Shown here piece after piece: positions 32,443-42,539 of a DNA stretch of 64,000 nucleotides (position 1 is the first letter of the stretch; each line of letters starts with the position of its first letter). Position numbers and translations under genes: made by a program. The notes under the pieces were generated by a model that was not told where the DNA came from, did not search any database, and was given only the letters and a program-made list of their open reading frames with translations. Source of the DNA: Piromyces finnis (taxonomy: Eukaryota; Neocallimastigomycota; Neocallimastigomycetes; Neocallimastigales; Neocallimastigaceae). Where the stretch lies: positions 62,001-126,000 of the forward strand of contig MCFH01000003.1 in assembly GCA_002104945.1 (NCBI GenBank). The letters run 5' to 3'.

Positions 32443-32487
32443 ATGAACTCTCTTAGACTCTCTTGAGAGTTCATTTCTTAGTTTTTT
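32443..32487 (-). promoter_or_regulatory. E3 gag-pol -1 ribosomal frameshift site
   Basis: On the minus strand gag ends TCA AAA AAC TAA. A AAA AAC (complement of 32481-32487) is a canonical X XXY YYZ slippery heptamer directly before the stop. After a 6-nt spacer comes a perfect 10-bp stem, ATGAACTCTC (complement of 32465-32474) with GAGAGTTCAT (complement of 32443-32452), with a 12-nt loop. The pol frame is -1 to gag and open through here. Confidence 0.85.
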
Positions 32488-33389
32488 GAGTTCATTTTTT
32501 GAACTTTATTGACATAATTATTATTATTGTTTGAATTTTGATAATGGGTTTTATTCTTATTGAATTTCCTATTGTTTCTCTTATTGTAATGTTGATTTTT
32601 ATTATTATTATTATTGATATTTAATTTATTATTAGTAGCAAGAGAATTTTCAAAAATTATACACTTTGTAACCATTTCACTTAAAGTGTTAGGTAAAATA
32701 TCAGCTTTCTTAATTTCATTCTTATATTTTGGATGTAAACCATTTAAAAATATTAGTGAAAGACTAATGTCATCTATCTCTAAACAACGACTTAAATCTC
32801 TAAATTTGTTAATATAATCGTTCACTTTTCCATAAGCTTGTCTTAATTCTATTAATTGAATCATGGCTAATTTGGTACTGGTAACATTTGAAAAAGCTTT
32901 GTTTAATTCACTTAATAGTTCGTTCATAGTCATAGGAGTAATACCATCTTTATATTTAATATGATACCAAGTTCTGGCAGAATCACGTAATCTAACAACA
33001 ACAAAGTTAATTTTTACTTCTTCAGATAGTTGATTGTTAGGTGGAGTTTTAAAGGTAGCTTGGCAGAGTTCGCAGAATAACTCAGTCTGAGTAGTATCAC
33101 CAGTAAAGAATCCTGGATCTGGTACTTGTTTGATAGGATAGGTTCTATTACGCATTATAACATCATGATCTTCATCATAATCAGTAGAAGATTCCTCGGT
33201 TTCAGTATAATTAGCACGACTCTTAAGTTCCTTTAACATAGCATCCATACGTTCTAACAAGGAGGTGGTATTTTTATCCAATTGTTGAGTGATATACTTG
33301 TCTAATTCACCACAAAGATTTTTCTTAAATTCTTCTAAATCTTGAGGCTTTAGGAATTGTTGAACTGGTTTAGGTGTTGGTTGAGTCAT
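32478..33389 (-). CDS. gag: E3 Gag (303 aa)
   Basis: Capsid-type protein with a retrotransposon gag core (~residues 100-230: VVVRLRDSARTWYHIK, then FRDLSRCL). There is no CCHC zinc knuckle; in its place is a basic Asn/Lys-rich tail (~250-303) that could bind RNA. The ATG at 33389 directly follows a tract of 22 A in the mRNA sense. The stop lies inside the frameshift module. Confidence 0.9.
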   Translation of the reverse strand: MTQPTPKPVQQFLKPQDLEEFKKNLCGELDKYITQQLDKNTTSLLERMDAMLKELKSRANYTETEESSTDYDEDHDVIMRNRTYPIKQVPDPGFFTGDTTQTELFCELCQATFKTPPNNQLSEEVKINFVVVRLRDSARTWYHIKYKDGITPMTMNELLSELNKAFSNVTSTKLAMIQLIELRQAYGKVNDYINKFRDLSRCLEIDDISLSLIFLNGLHPKYKNEIKKADILPNTLSEMVTKCIIFENSLATNNKLNINNNNNKNQHYNKRNNRKFNKNKTHYQNSNNNNNYVNKVQKMNSKN

Positions 33390-33411
33390 TTTTTTTTTTT
33401 TTTTTTTTTTT
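33390..33411 (-). promoter_or_regulatory. Poly(A) leader directly upstream of E3 gag
   Basis: Twenty-two consecutive T on the plus strand, so the mRNA has A22 immediately before the gag AUG. Comparable A tracts lie before gag in E1 (1425-1441) and in the leaders of E4 (35999-36017, 36118-36134) and E6 (61115-61146). Confidence 0.6.
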
Positions 33412-33459
33412 AATTTTTAAATTAAGTTTTTTCCTAAGGTAGTTATGGTAAAAAACGCG

Positions 33460-33752
33460 GTAAAGATTATTGTAAAAGTTTTACTAAACTTATAATTTAA
33501 TATTAAAATATTAAATTAAATAAAAGGTTAAAAGATAACTAGGTTAGAAAAAAAAATGTTTTATTAAAATAATCTTAATTGATTTATAAATGAATAATTA
33601 TATTATGTATTATAGTTAAAATAATTCCTTTTTATTTTATTTAAAGAATATATATAATAATAAGATTATTTAATAGTAATACTTATTAAGTATTAATAAG
33701 ATAATAATCTTTACAAAGATTTAATTCATAAAACTATTCTAAACTATTTATA
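33460..33752 (-). promoter_or_regulatory. E3 self-priming PBS, primer segment and TATA box
   Basis: The first 11 nt after the 5' LTR on the minus strand, ATAATCTTTAC (complement of 33460-33470), are perfectly complementary to GTAAAGATTAT in the LTR (complement of 33704-33714). TATAAATA (complement of 33745-33752) lies 38 nt upstream of it. The arrangement equals Tf1 self-priming. Confidence 0.78.
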
Positions 33753-34503
33753 CTATTTGTAATTTTACATTTAATAATAAAATAACTTTTCAATACATGA
33801 TTATATTCATAATATATTTTATAATACTTAAACTAAACTTAAGACTTATTCCTAATTATTAAAAAATAACTATTGTTTATAATATTCATAATATTAATTA
33901 TTTCTTAATTATAATATAATTCATTGAATATAATATTAATAATTATAATCCTCTAGTTCAAAGATTATAAATTATGTTATTGAAATAATTATTATAAAAT
34001 AAAGTTAATTAGTTCCGGAAAATAATTTTAATTTAATTAAACAATAATTTTTATACTTTGAGTGAATGATTTATGTTTGATATATCAGGGGTGATCATTC
34101 TCTGAATAAACAATTAATCATTGCTAACAAAATATCTTTAAATTGGAATATCTCGTGAACCAGCAGAGATATTGACCTGATTTTTAGATATGTTGTTTGT
34201 CTCGAGCGTGGCTTTCTAACGAACGTAATTATAACCAAAACATTTTTATTCAAAAATCGTCATTCGTTGAGGAGATACGCGTGTTTTTTCTTATTCCATT
34301 TTAACGATAAGGGTTAAAGTTATTTATTATAAAAATTATTAAGGGTTAAGGTCATATTTTAACCTTTTCTAAATTTTTAAATATTTCTTAATAAAATTTT
34401 ATAATTTATTTGAAAATAAAATATTTGTTGATTTTGAATTTTCATAAGTGATTTCACAATTCCAAGTGATCTTGAAATTGTAATTTCACTAGTATTCGTG
34501 ACA
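33471..34503 (-). repeat. E3 5' LTR (1033 bp)
   Basis: Partner of 26826-27858, followed by TSD ATTAA at 34504-34508. Confidence 0.95.
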
Positions 34504-34508
34504 ATTAA

Positions 34509-34556
34509 ATACATTATTCTATTAATACAATATTTTACACTACCAATCCGTTATCG
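34509..34556 (+). repeat. Ends of LTR C-R and LTR B-R beside tRNA-Ala
   Basis: 34509-34539 completes LTR C-R (ends CAATATTTTACA). 34540-34544 is its second CTACC, and 34545-34556 (AATCCGTTATCG) completes LTR B-R. The B end is 14 bp upstream of the tRNA-Ala 5' end, flanked by AAAAT. Confidence 0.75.
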
Positions 34557-34570
34557 AAAATGAAATAACT

Positions 34571-34642
34571 GGGGATATAACTCAGTGGTAGAGTGCTTGC
34601 TTTGCATGCAAGAAGCCTCGGGTTCGATCCCCGATATCTCCA
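34571..34642 (+). tRNA. tRNA-Ala (anticodon TGC)
   Basis: 72-nt cloverleaf. The acceptor GGGGATA pairs with TATCTCC, including the G3-T70 wobble pair that marks alanine tRNAs. Anticodon stem CTTGC/GCAAG, loop TTTGCAT (TGC), T arm with GGTTCGATCC, discriminator A, no encoded CCA. T4 and T5 runs at 34648-34651 and 34654-34658 can terminate Pol III. Its 3' end is the exact complement of the E5 primer-binding site. Confidence 0.96.
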
Positions 34643-34906
34643 TATGATTTTACTTTTTATTAATAGTATATTTCTAAAGTTATTAAATTGGTAAAGAAAT
34701 TTTCGTTTTACTGTTTTATAATTTTTAATTAAACTTTTTTCATTAACAAAATATTTTCTGTATAATGTTCTTATTTACTTTAATAAAAACTTCTTTTCTA
34801 ATATTTTATATAAATTTTATTTCTACTTTGCAGCTAACAATATTAAATTATATATATCTTAATAATTTAAAATAATAATAAGAAAAATCTCTTACTATAA
34901 AATTAA
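34643..34906. other. Spacer between the two tRNA genes
   Basis: 264 bp, AT-rich, containing only the T runs that would end the two convergent tRNA transcripts (plus-strand T runs at 34648 and 34654; minus-strand T runs opposite A at 34883-34887 and 34899-34902). Confidence 0.6.
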
Positions 34907-34978
34907 TGCCTATTGACGGAATTGAACCACCGACCTTCGCTTTACAAGAGCGACGCTCTACCACTAAGCCAAACAGGC
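34907..34978 (-). tRNA. tRNA-Thr (anticodon TGT)
   Basis: Reading the minus strand: acceptor GCCTGTT with AATAGGC, D arm GGCTTAGTGGTAGAGC, anticodon stem TCGCT/AGCGA with loop CTTGTAA (TGT), T arm GGTTCAATTCC, discriminator A, no encoded CCA. It is convergent with tRNA-Ala. Its upstream side (plus-strand 34979 onward) is an 8-T run that serves as an insertion slot for a series of LTR elements. Confidence 0.94.
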
Positions 34979-34993
34979 ATTACATTTTTTTTG

Positions 34994-35818
34994 TGTAAGA
35001 ATTAATAATTATTTATTGAATAATTATTAATTCTTATTTAATTATTTTTTTAATTATTAAATTAATTAATTATTTAAATTATTAGCATACATTCATTTAA
35101 ATTACTATAAACAGTTATTTATATTAATATTAATTATTCATTTACTAAATGTAAAATTTATTTAATTATTATATTAATTAATTATTTATTTAATTTAGTA
35201 ATTTATCTAAAATAATAGTAAACATTCATTTATTCTATTATTTAATAATTTTTGTATTACATTTTATAAGAAACATTATGTATTTTATTTTACGTTTGTA
35301 TTTTATATTTATGTATCGTATCTTGAAATAACTTATAGAAACAACTAGAAGATATAAATAAATATTAGGGCAATCGGATATTAAGGTTTTTCCGAATTTT
35401 ATTCGGTTTTACTTAATATTACGATGATTGATATATTAGTTATCAATCGAATATCTTTTTAGGTTTTTCTTCTAGTCTTTTCCTAAAAAGATTATTTGTT
35501 AAGATTAGAAATTTTTTATTAAACTTTAAATTATTAAAAAATTATAAATAAAAGAACTCTGGAATACCACTTAAAAATCCAGAGTTATTATTATAAGAAC
35601 TATTATAATAAATAACCTTTATTAAAACAATATTAATAAAATATTTTAAATTAATTAACATTAAAAGTTTTGTGTTGTTTATTATACTTCCTTATAATAA
35701 ACTCTTATTAAGATAAGTATAAAATTTTATTTTAACTTCTCAGTTTAATAATACTAATTATTATTAAATTGAAGATAATAATTATTATTATATAATACAT
35801 ATAATAATAATTATTACA
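34994..35818 (+). repeat. E4 5' LTR (825 bp)
   Basis: TGTAAGAATTAAT to ATAATTATTACA. Contains TATAAATA (35543-35550), then the self-primer AGAGTTATTAT (35581-35591), with a 9-bp inverted repeat AACTCTGGA/TCCAGAGTT (35555-35563, 35578-35586) across the predicted start. Confidence 0.95.
35543..35591 (+). promoter_or_regulatory. E4 TATA box and predicted transcription start
   Basis: TATAAATA starts 38 nt before AGAGTTATTAT, which is complementary to the PBS at 35819-35829. The spacing equals that in E1. Confidence 0.72.
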
Positions 35819-35829
35819 ATAATAACTCT
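35819..35829 (+). promoter_or_regulatory. E4 self-priming PBS
   Basis: ATAATAACTCT follows the LTR with no spacer and is an 11-nt perfect complement of 35581-35591. It is the same primer sequence as in E1. Confidence 0.78.
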
Positions 35830-36344
35830 CCTACATCAGATTGTTTAATAATTATTATTTTATTGGCATTAGAATTTCAATTCACAATATAAAATTTTGC
35901 AGAAAATAAATAAATACAATATATTAATAATTAATAATACATAAAAAAAAAAATTTACCAATAAGAAAAAAATATATATATTACCAATCAATATATAAAA
36001 AAAAAAAAAAAAAAAAATTTTTTTTTTTACCAATCAAATGTATAAAAAAAAAATTTTTTAAATTCTTTGCCAATTAATTAGATATTATTGAAATTATATA
36101 TAAAAAGTTAAATTTTCAAAAAAAAAAAAAAAAATTGATAATAATAGTAATAATAATAGATAACAATAATAACAATAACAAAAGATATATAAACTGTATT
36201 ATATTATAAAATATCAATATTTTCACAAATAAGATATACTACAATACTACAGTATTAGTAAAAAAAATATAATAATAATATCAATAAATAATATTTTATT
36301 CTACACTGATCTTATTTTATTTTTATAATTTAAAAATAGATAAT
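35830..36344 (+). other. E4 5' leader
   Basis: 515 nt, very AT-rich, with A tracts of ~19 and ~17 (35999-36017, 36118-36134) separated by repeated 'ACCAATCA'-like words. No ORF. Probably untranslated leader with packaging signals, by position only. Confidence 0.5.
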
Positions 36345-39300
36345 ATGGAATTCAATAGTAATAGTCAAGACATACAAGAAAATACTCCAAGGAGCGATAA
36401 GGCAACTGTTGAAACTTCCAAATTAATAGCTACCTTAACAGATATTCTACCAGCATTCCTCTCGCCTAATGGGATTCTTGCAAAAGAATCAGAAACTCAA
36501 GACGCGCCTAACTTATTGGAAATTATTGCTCAGAGTGAGGATTTCTTCGCAGAACATCCTAACTCTTTCTTGAGCGACGACAATAAGAGTTCCTTCATCA
36601 TAAACAAGTTACATGGAACCACAAGGAAATGGGGGCTATCTCTATTAGCCGATGGAACTCTGAAGAATCTAAGTTATGATAATTTTAAGGAACTACTTTT
36701 AAGGAACTTTGATGGAGGGGATAGCAGAAAAGAAAAATATGTTCTCATGGAAAAGCTATGGAAGTTAAAGCAGCAACAGTTGGGGAAAGTAACTGACTAC
36801 ACTATTGAATTCCGCCGCATCGCAAGTAGGATAGGATGGCAAGACGAAGTTTTCATTGATATTATTGGAAAGGGCCTACTAGATCGAGTCCGCGAAGAGT
36901 ATGACAAGATTGAAAAACCAAGAACCTTGTTTGAGGCTACCAATGCTATCATAGGTATCGATAGGAAATGCTACTTAGAAAGTTATATCAGACACAAACC
37001 AAGTAAAATTCATGGAAAACATCATAAATCTTTTGGAAGGAAAAAGCACGACTTAACTAAAGTTGAGAATAAGTTTACATCGTTCAACCAAAGAAAGGGC
37101 AAGACTAAGAGTGAAATTTTATCAGCAAATTACACTCCTAATAACAAAACCTCAATGACAACTGTTTTCACTATTCACATAAAGGGAAAAGTCATCAAAT
37201 GTAATTTTTTGATTGACTCAGGATCTGCGAAAAGCTTTATCTGCCGAACCTTTGCTACCAACAACAAATTACCAACTTCAGGTCTCACCTCTCCCATCAA
37301 TATTCAGCTTCCCAACAGTAAAAACATGACCATCAGACATGTTACTACCCCTTTGAAGCTCAAGTTAATGGATCATGTTGAGGATTACGAATTTTTTATT
37401 GGTAATCTTCAACTTCACGGCATCTGTGGAATTCTAGGAAGGGATTGGCTTGCAATTCATAATCCTTATATTAATTTTAAAACAAATAAAATATATTTCT
37501 TGGATTATTATTGCAAAGATCATTGTAAGTCTTGTAGAGGTAATAAATTTGTTTTTAAATCAAAAGATGTTACAGCTACAATGGTTTATAATGAAAACTG
37601 TATTAACGACTCTATTATCCCGGAGAATATCACAGAAGAAGAAATCCAAGACCACAACTACAACTGGTGCAACGCTATGATAGAGATGGGAACTATCATA
37701 GATGGGAAGGCTACCGAGGATGCAACCATCAGCAAAGCTCTAGCCAAAGAAGACATTATAAAGAAGTACTACTCTAATTTAATGAAGGTGTTCGAAAAGA
37801 CAGAAGCCGACAAACTTCCACCTCATCGAGTTTATGACATTTCGATTGACTTAATACCAAATAGTCAATTATACTTTGGTCCAATATATTCATTAACAGT
37901 TGTCGAGTTAGAAACCTTAAAAAAATATATTAATGAAAATCTTGAAAAGGGTTTCATTCGAAAGTCCAAGTCACCAGCCGGTGCTCCTGTCTTGTTCGTG
38001 AAAAAACATGACGGATCCCTTCGACTATGTGTAGACTACCGACGTTTGAACGCAGTTACCATCAGGAACAGCTACCCCCTTCCAAAGATTAATGATTTGA
38101 TTGAATCATTCAAAAGTGCTTCAATCTTTACTAGGCTCGATCTTAGATCAGCCTATAACTTGGTTCGTGTCAAGGAAGGCCATGAATATTTAACTGCTTT
38201 CCGAACTCCGCTTGGACATTATGAATATCTTGTAATGCCCTTCGGTCTTCGTAACGCACCTTCAGTCTTTCAAAGATTCATACAAGATGTGCTTACAGAT
38301 GTTATCGGTTCTTATGCTCAAGTCTATTTAGATGATATAATTATTTATTCAAAAAATATAGACGAACATATCAAGCATGTCAAGAAAATACTTCAACTCC
38401 TTATCGATAATGGCCTCTATGTGAAACTCGAAAAATGCGATTTTCACGTTAAGTCAACTACATTCTTAGGATTCAATGTCTCTCCAAATGGCCTTACAAT
38501 GGATCCTAACAAGGTGAAATCAATCTTGGATTGGCCAACGCCAAAAAACTTAAAAGAACTCCAGAGTTTTTTGGGTTTATGCAACTTTTACAGAAAGTTC
38601 ATAAAAAACTTTGCCGAAATAATGGAACCTCTTCGTAGACTACTAAAAGGTAACTCTGTTTTCAATTGGGATACTCAAGCTGAACGGTCCTTCAATCTAC
38701 TTAAACAGGCTTTTAAAAATGACGAATTACTTATCTTTCCAAATCCAGACAAAGAATTCGTAGTTGAATCAGACGCAAGTGACTTTGCGTTAGGATGCGT
38801 TCTCTCACAAATTAGCGATAAAGATAATATGTTACATCCTGTAGCATTTTACTCAAGATCTTTGAACAAAGCTGAAGCTAACTACACTATCTATGATAAG
38901 GAGCTTCTTGCTGTTATTACTGCCTTTGATGTATGGAGACATCATTTAGAAGGCGCAAAGTTCCCAATTCAAGTTATCACCGATCACAAAAATCTACTCT
39001 ATTGGAAAAAGCCTCAACGTCTTAATCAGAGACAAATCCGCTGGGGCATGTTCTTGTCAAAATTTGATTATAGAATTTCTTTCAGACCCGGTGCTAGAAG
39101 TGGGAAGCCTGACTCGCTCTCAAGAAGGCCAGATTACAAACCAAATGAATATAAATCTAATGAATATATCATTCCTGAAAAGAATATTTGCTGTGCCACA
39201 AGAGATAATATTAATAATCTTATTGAGTCACAGAGGTCTGATAAATATTGTAGAAACATCCTTTCCAAAATCAAATCAGGGACTGAAATAAAAAGTGCCT

Positions 39301-40430
39301 TGTTCAAAATCGTCGACGGTGTTCTCCATTTTCAAAACCGTATATTAGTGCCATCTGCGTTGAAAGGAAACATATTAAAATCCTTTCATGATACTCCTAC
39401 AAATGGTCACCAGGGTATTGACAAAACGCTTGAAAAACTTAAACGTTACTACTGGTGGCCTAATATGAAAAATGATGTTAGAAATTTTGTCCTTTCATGT
39501 AAAACTTGTGGAAAGAACAAAATAAGAAGACATAAACCATATGGTAAGATTCAACCTCTCCCTGTTCCTAACAAGCCATGGGAAATAATAGGTGTAGACT
39601 TCATTGTCTACCTTCCAAGCTCTCAGGACTGCTCTTGTATTATGGTTGTATCGGATCATTTTACTAAAATGGTTCATTTAATTCCCTGCTCCGACGTACC
39701 CTCTGCTGACCTAACAGCTAAACTTTTGTTATTCAATGTATTTCGCTACCATGGATTTCCTAAGGTAATAGTTTCGGATCACGGTACCCAGTTTTCCTCC
39801 GAATATTGGACTTCGCTTTGTTCGGCCTTGCATGTAAAGCCTCGACTTGCTACAGCTCACCATCAACAGTCAAATGGACAAGTCGAGAGAGCCAACTCAG
39901 TGATTGAACAATATCTTCGCTGTTACTGTTCTTCGGCACAACATGAATGGTTTTCTTATCTTCCCTTATGTGAGTTAGCTTATAACAATTCTCTTCACAA
40001 GTCTATAGGAATGTCGCCATTTTTCGCCAATTATGGGTTCCATCCGGAATGTAATATTGATTCTCCCCCGATTCTACTTAAGGATAACGCTTCATCTCTT
40101 ACTAGAGATTGGTCGTCCCATTTTAATGCCTTAAAAAAACAACTAAATCAAGCTAAAGAAGACTTCAAGAAGTATGGAGATAATCACAAATCCACGGGTC
40201 CAGAGCTTAAGGTCAATGATATGGTTTGGCTCAAGCGCCATTATTTTACTAATGAACCTGCTAAGAATCTAGCTTCTCAATATTTAGGACCATTCCGCAT
40301 TTCTGAAAAGAGGGAACGTATGAATTACAGGCTTGAATTACCAGAAAATCTTAACATTCATCCTGTATTTCATATTTCACAATTGGAACCTTATACGAGT
40401 AGAAATCCTGAACTAAAGGAACATTTATAA
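36345..40430 (+). CDS. gag-pol: E4 Gag-Pol polyprotein (1361 aa)
   Basis: A single ORF holds the whole machinery, as in Tf1. Gag is ~1-250 without a CCHC knuckle. Protease LIDSGSAKSFI is near 288. The RT starts around LPPHR (~490), with RLDLRSAYN and YLDD near 660. RNase H has VESDASDFALG (~807) and TDHKNLLYW. The integrase zinc finger is at ~1015 (HDTPTNGHQG to CKTCGK); the catalytic core has VDFIVYLP (~1084), SDHGTQFS (~1144) and NGQVERAN (~1177). It ends ~20 residues after HPVFHISQLEPY, so it has no chromodomain. The start is the first in-frame ATG after an AT-rich leader. All catalytic motifs are present. Confidence 0.95.
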   Translation: MEFNSNSQDIQENTPRSDKATVETSKLIATLTDILPAFLSPNGILAKESETQDAPNLLEIIAQSEDFFAEHPNSFLSDDNKSSFIINKLHGTTRKWGLSLLADGTLKNLSYDNFKELLLRNFDGGDSRKEKYVLMEKLWKLKQQQLGKVTDYTIEFRRIASRIGWQDEVFIDIIGKGLLDRVREEYDKIEKPRTLFEATNAIIGIDRKCYLESYIRHKPSKIHGKHHKSFGRKKHDLTKVENKFTSFNQRKGKTKSEILSANYTPNNKTSMTTVFTIHIKGKVIKCNFLIDSGSAKSFICRTFATNNKLPTSGLTSPINIQLPNSKNMTIRHVTTPLKLKLMDHVEDYEFFIGNLQLHGICGILGRDWLAIHNPYINFKTNKIYFLDYYCKDHCKSCRGNKFVFKSKDVTATMVYNENCINDSIIPENITEEEIQDHNYNWCNAMIEMGTIIDGKATEDATISKALAKEDIIKKYYSNLMKVFEKTEADKLPPHRVYDISIDLIPNSQLYFGPIYSLTVVELETLKKYINENLEKGFIRKSKSPAGAPVLFVKKHDGSLRLCVDYRRLNAVTIRNSYPLPKINDLIESFKSASIFTRLDLRSAYNLVRVKEGHEYLTAFRTPLGHYEYLVMPFGLRNAPSVFQRFIQDVLTDVIGSYAQVYLDDIIIYSKNIDEHIKHVKKILQLLIDNGLYVKLEKCDFHVKSTTFLGFNVSPNGLTMDPNKVKSILDWPTPKNLKELQSFLGLCNFYRKFIKNFAEIMEPLRRLLKGNSVFNWDTQAERSFNLLKQAFKNDELLIFPNPDKEFVVESDASDFALGCVLSQISDKDNMLHPVAFYSRSLNKAEANYTIYDKELLAVITAFDVWRHHLEGAKFPIQVITDHKNLLYWKKPQRLNQRQIRWGMFLSKFDYRISFRPGARSGKPDSLSRRPDYKPNEYKSNEYIIPEKNICCATRDNINNLIESQRSDKYCRNILSKIKSGTEIKSALFKIVDGVLHFQNRILVPSALKGNILKSFHDTPTNGHQGIDKTLEKLKRYYWWPNMKNDVRNFVLSCKTCGKNKIRRHKPYGKIQPLPVPNKPWEIIGVDFIVYLPSSQDCSCIMVVSDHFTKMVHLIPCSDVPSADLTAKLLLFNVFRYHGFPKVIVSDHGTQFSSEYWTSLCSALHVKPRLATAHHQQSNGQVERANSVIEQYLRCYCSSAQHEWFSYLPLCELAYNNSLHKSIGMSPFFANYGFHPECNIDSPPILLKDNASSLTRDWSSHFNALKKQLNQAKEDFKKYGDNHKSTGPELKVNDMVWLKRHYFTNEPAKNLASQYLGPFRISEKRERMNYRLELPENLNIHPVFHISQLEPYTSRNPELKEHL

Positions 40431-40439
40431 AGGGAGCAA

Positions 40440-41264
40440 TGTAAGAATTAATAATTATTTATTGAATAATTATTAATTCTTATTTAATTATTTTTTTAAT
40501 TATTAAATTAATTAATTATTTAAATTATTAGCATACATTCATTTAAATTACTATAAACAGTTATTTATATTAATATTAATTATTCATTTACTAAATGTAA
40601 AATTTATTTAATTATTATATTAATTAATTATTTATTTAATTTAGTAATTTATCTAAAATAATAGTAAACATTCATTTATTCTATTATTTAATAATTTTTG
40701 TATTACATTTTATAAGAAACATTATGTATTTTATTTTACGTTTGTATTTTATATTTATGTATCGTATCTTGAAATAACTTATAGAAACAACTAGAAGATA
40801 TAAATAAATATTAGGGCAATCGGATATTAAGGTTTTTCCGAATTTTATTCGGTTTTACTTAATATTACGATGATTGATATATTAGTTATCAATCGAATAT
40901 CTTTTTAGGTTTTTCTTCTAGTCTTTTCCTAAAAAGATTATTTGTTAAGATTAGAAATTTTTTATTAAACTTTAAATTATTAAAAAATTATAAATAAAAG
41001 AACTCTGGAATACCACTTAAAAATCCAGAGTTATTATTATAAGAACTATTATAATAAATAACCTTTATTAAAACAATATTAATAAAATATTTTAAATTAA
41101 TTAACATTAAAAGTTTTGTGTTGTTTATTATACTTCCTTATAATAAACTCTTATTAAGATAAGTATAAAATTTTATTTTAACTTCTCAGTTTAATAATAC
41201 TAATTATTATTAAATTGAAGATAATAATTATTATTATATAATACATATAATAATAATTATTACA
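40440..41264 (+). repeat. E4 3' LTR (825 bp)
   Basis: Partner of 34994-35818, same length and no differences seen in the parts compared. Confidence 0.95.
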
Positions 41265-41267
41265 TTT

Positions 41268-42125
41268 TGTTAAGGAATGAACATAAATAGTTGAATTAGC
41301 TAGAATTTTAGGAATTAACCTTCAACTATTTATATTCCTTACTAGTGTTTAACTCTATTTTTAAAATATAAAAATTATAATATATAATTTTTATACATTT
41401 TTCTAGTAATTATTCATATTTTTATTATATAGTTATATTATTTGTATATAGTTATTTAAGACCTTTATTATTAGTATTAGTATAATTACTTATAATATTT
41501 TATACTTATAAATTTTACAAAATTTTATTATTAAAATAGTTATAGGAATTTTATTATTATTTAAGGTTTATTTTATTAATTAACTTTATTGTATAATATT
41601 TTATAATTTGAAATTATGACATAGAATTTAATTATAATTTTTACTAAAAGAGGCAACTGTTACACACAAAACAGAAGATACCTCGACAGAAAAATTATTA
41701 TTTATGTCTAAAAAAGGGCATAATTAATTGAATAATATAATTTTATTATATGTCATAATTAAATATATAATATATGATATGCAAAAATGTTACACATATC
41801 ATAAATTAAAATTTTATTAATTATAAATTAAAAATTTTTCTATTCAAATATTAAGAGATTATTCATAATATATATTAAGGATTTAATTAATATATGTTAC
41901 AGTGAATGATCCATATATTATGAATGAAATCAATTTAAATCCTTAGCTATCCAAAACCATTAAATTTCAAATAATGGATAGTTGGAAAAAGTACGAGGAT
42001 TTTTGAGAAAATTTTTAAAAATTGAAAAATCAAAAATAAATTAAATGAATAAAAATTAAAATTAAATAAATTTTTATTTTTATAACTATTCAAGTGTTTT
42101 GTGATATCTTATTTGAACCGTAGCA
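41268..42125 (+). repeat. E5 5' LTR (858 bp)
   Basis: TGTTAAGGAATGAAC to TTGAACCGTAGCA. Same length as the 3' copy. Its first two bases were duplicated as part of the E4 TSD. Confidence 0.95.
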
Positions 42126-42539
42126 TAATTAATGGTGGAGATATCGGGGATAATAATAACATATTGATATCACACTACATTTTTATAGTTATTTTTATAT
42201 TTATTTTTGTATTATTATTTAATTAAAATAGTTAATAATTCAAAAGAGGGTTATACTAGTATAATAAAAAGTTATATACTTCAAGGCACAATTAAAATAG
42301 TTAATAGAGAGAAATTAATATTGTTAATTGGTGCAGTTAAGGAAGTATTTTATATTGGTATTACTAGTTTAACTAAAGAGAATAAGTATTAGTGTTGTTA
42401 ATTAAATATATTTCAAATATTGTTGTAATTCATTCTTTTAAATTCTTATAAAAGAAAATTATTTTTTTTAAACTTGTTTCATTCTTTAATATTATTGTAA
42501 AATTGTATTTTTATCTTTATTTAAAACTTGTATATAAAA
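42126..42539 (+). other. E5 leader with tRNA-Ala primer-binding site
   Basis: After a 7-nt spacer, 42133-42151 reads TGGTGGAGATATCGGGGAT: complement of CCA, the discriminator, the acceptor 3' strand and part of the T stem of the tRNA-Ala gene at 34571-34642, 19 nt without mismatch. The rest of the leader has no convincing ORF (a 61-codon frame at 42207 looks spurious). Confidence 0.9.

Larger units (their letters stand above)
26826..34503 (-). mobile_element. E3: Ty3/Gypsy chromovirus-like element with -1 frameshift
   Basis: Complete element: LTRs of 1033 bp (26826-27858 and 33471-34503), TSD ATTAA (26821-26825 and 34504-34508), gag and pol on the minus strand, PBS beside the right LTR, and a purine tract GGCGGAGCGA (complement of 27859-27868) beside the left LTR. 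Both ORFs are intact, and gag is joined to pol by a -1 frameshift signal. It is inserted in LTR C-R, 67 bp from tRNA-Ala. It looks potentially active. Confidence 0.94.
34994..41264 (+). mobile_element. E4: intact Tf1/sushi-like Ty3/Gypsy retrotransposon
   Basis: LTRs of exactly 825 bp (34994-35818 and 40440-41264), TSD TTTTG (34989-34993 and 41265-41269), a single open Gag-Pol frame, a self-priming PBS and a polypurine tract ATAAAGGGAGCAA (40427-40439). The TSD lies 11-15 bp upstream of the tRNA-Thr 5' end and includes the TG that begins E5. LTRs look the same and no lesion is visible, so E4 is a good candidate for a recently active copy and the youngest insertion in this series. Confidence 0.95.

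Noticed and set aside
34571-34978. tRNA genes as part of an organellar genome
   Set aside because: Dense nuclear LTR elements surround them and the tRNAs have normal nuclear features (Pol III terminators, G3-T70 alanine pair).
42207-42392. 61-codon ORF in the E5 leader
   Set aside because: Short, no motif, and lies between PBS and gag where leaders are noncoding; kept only as a remark.
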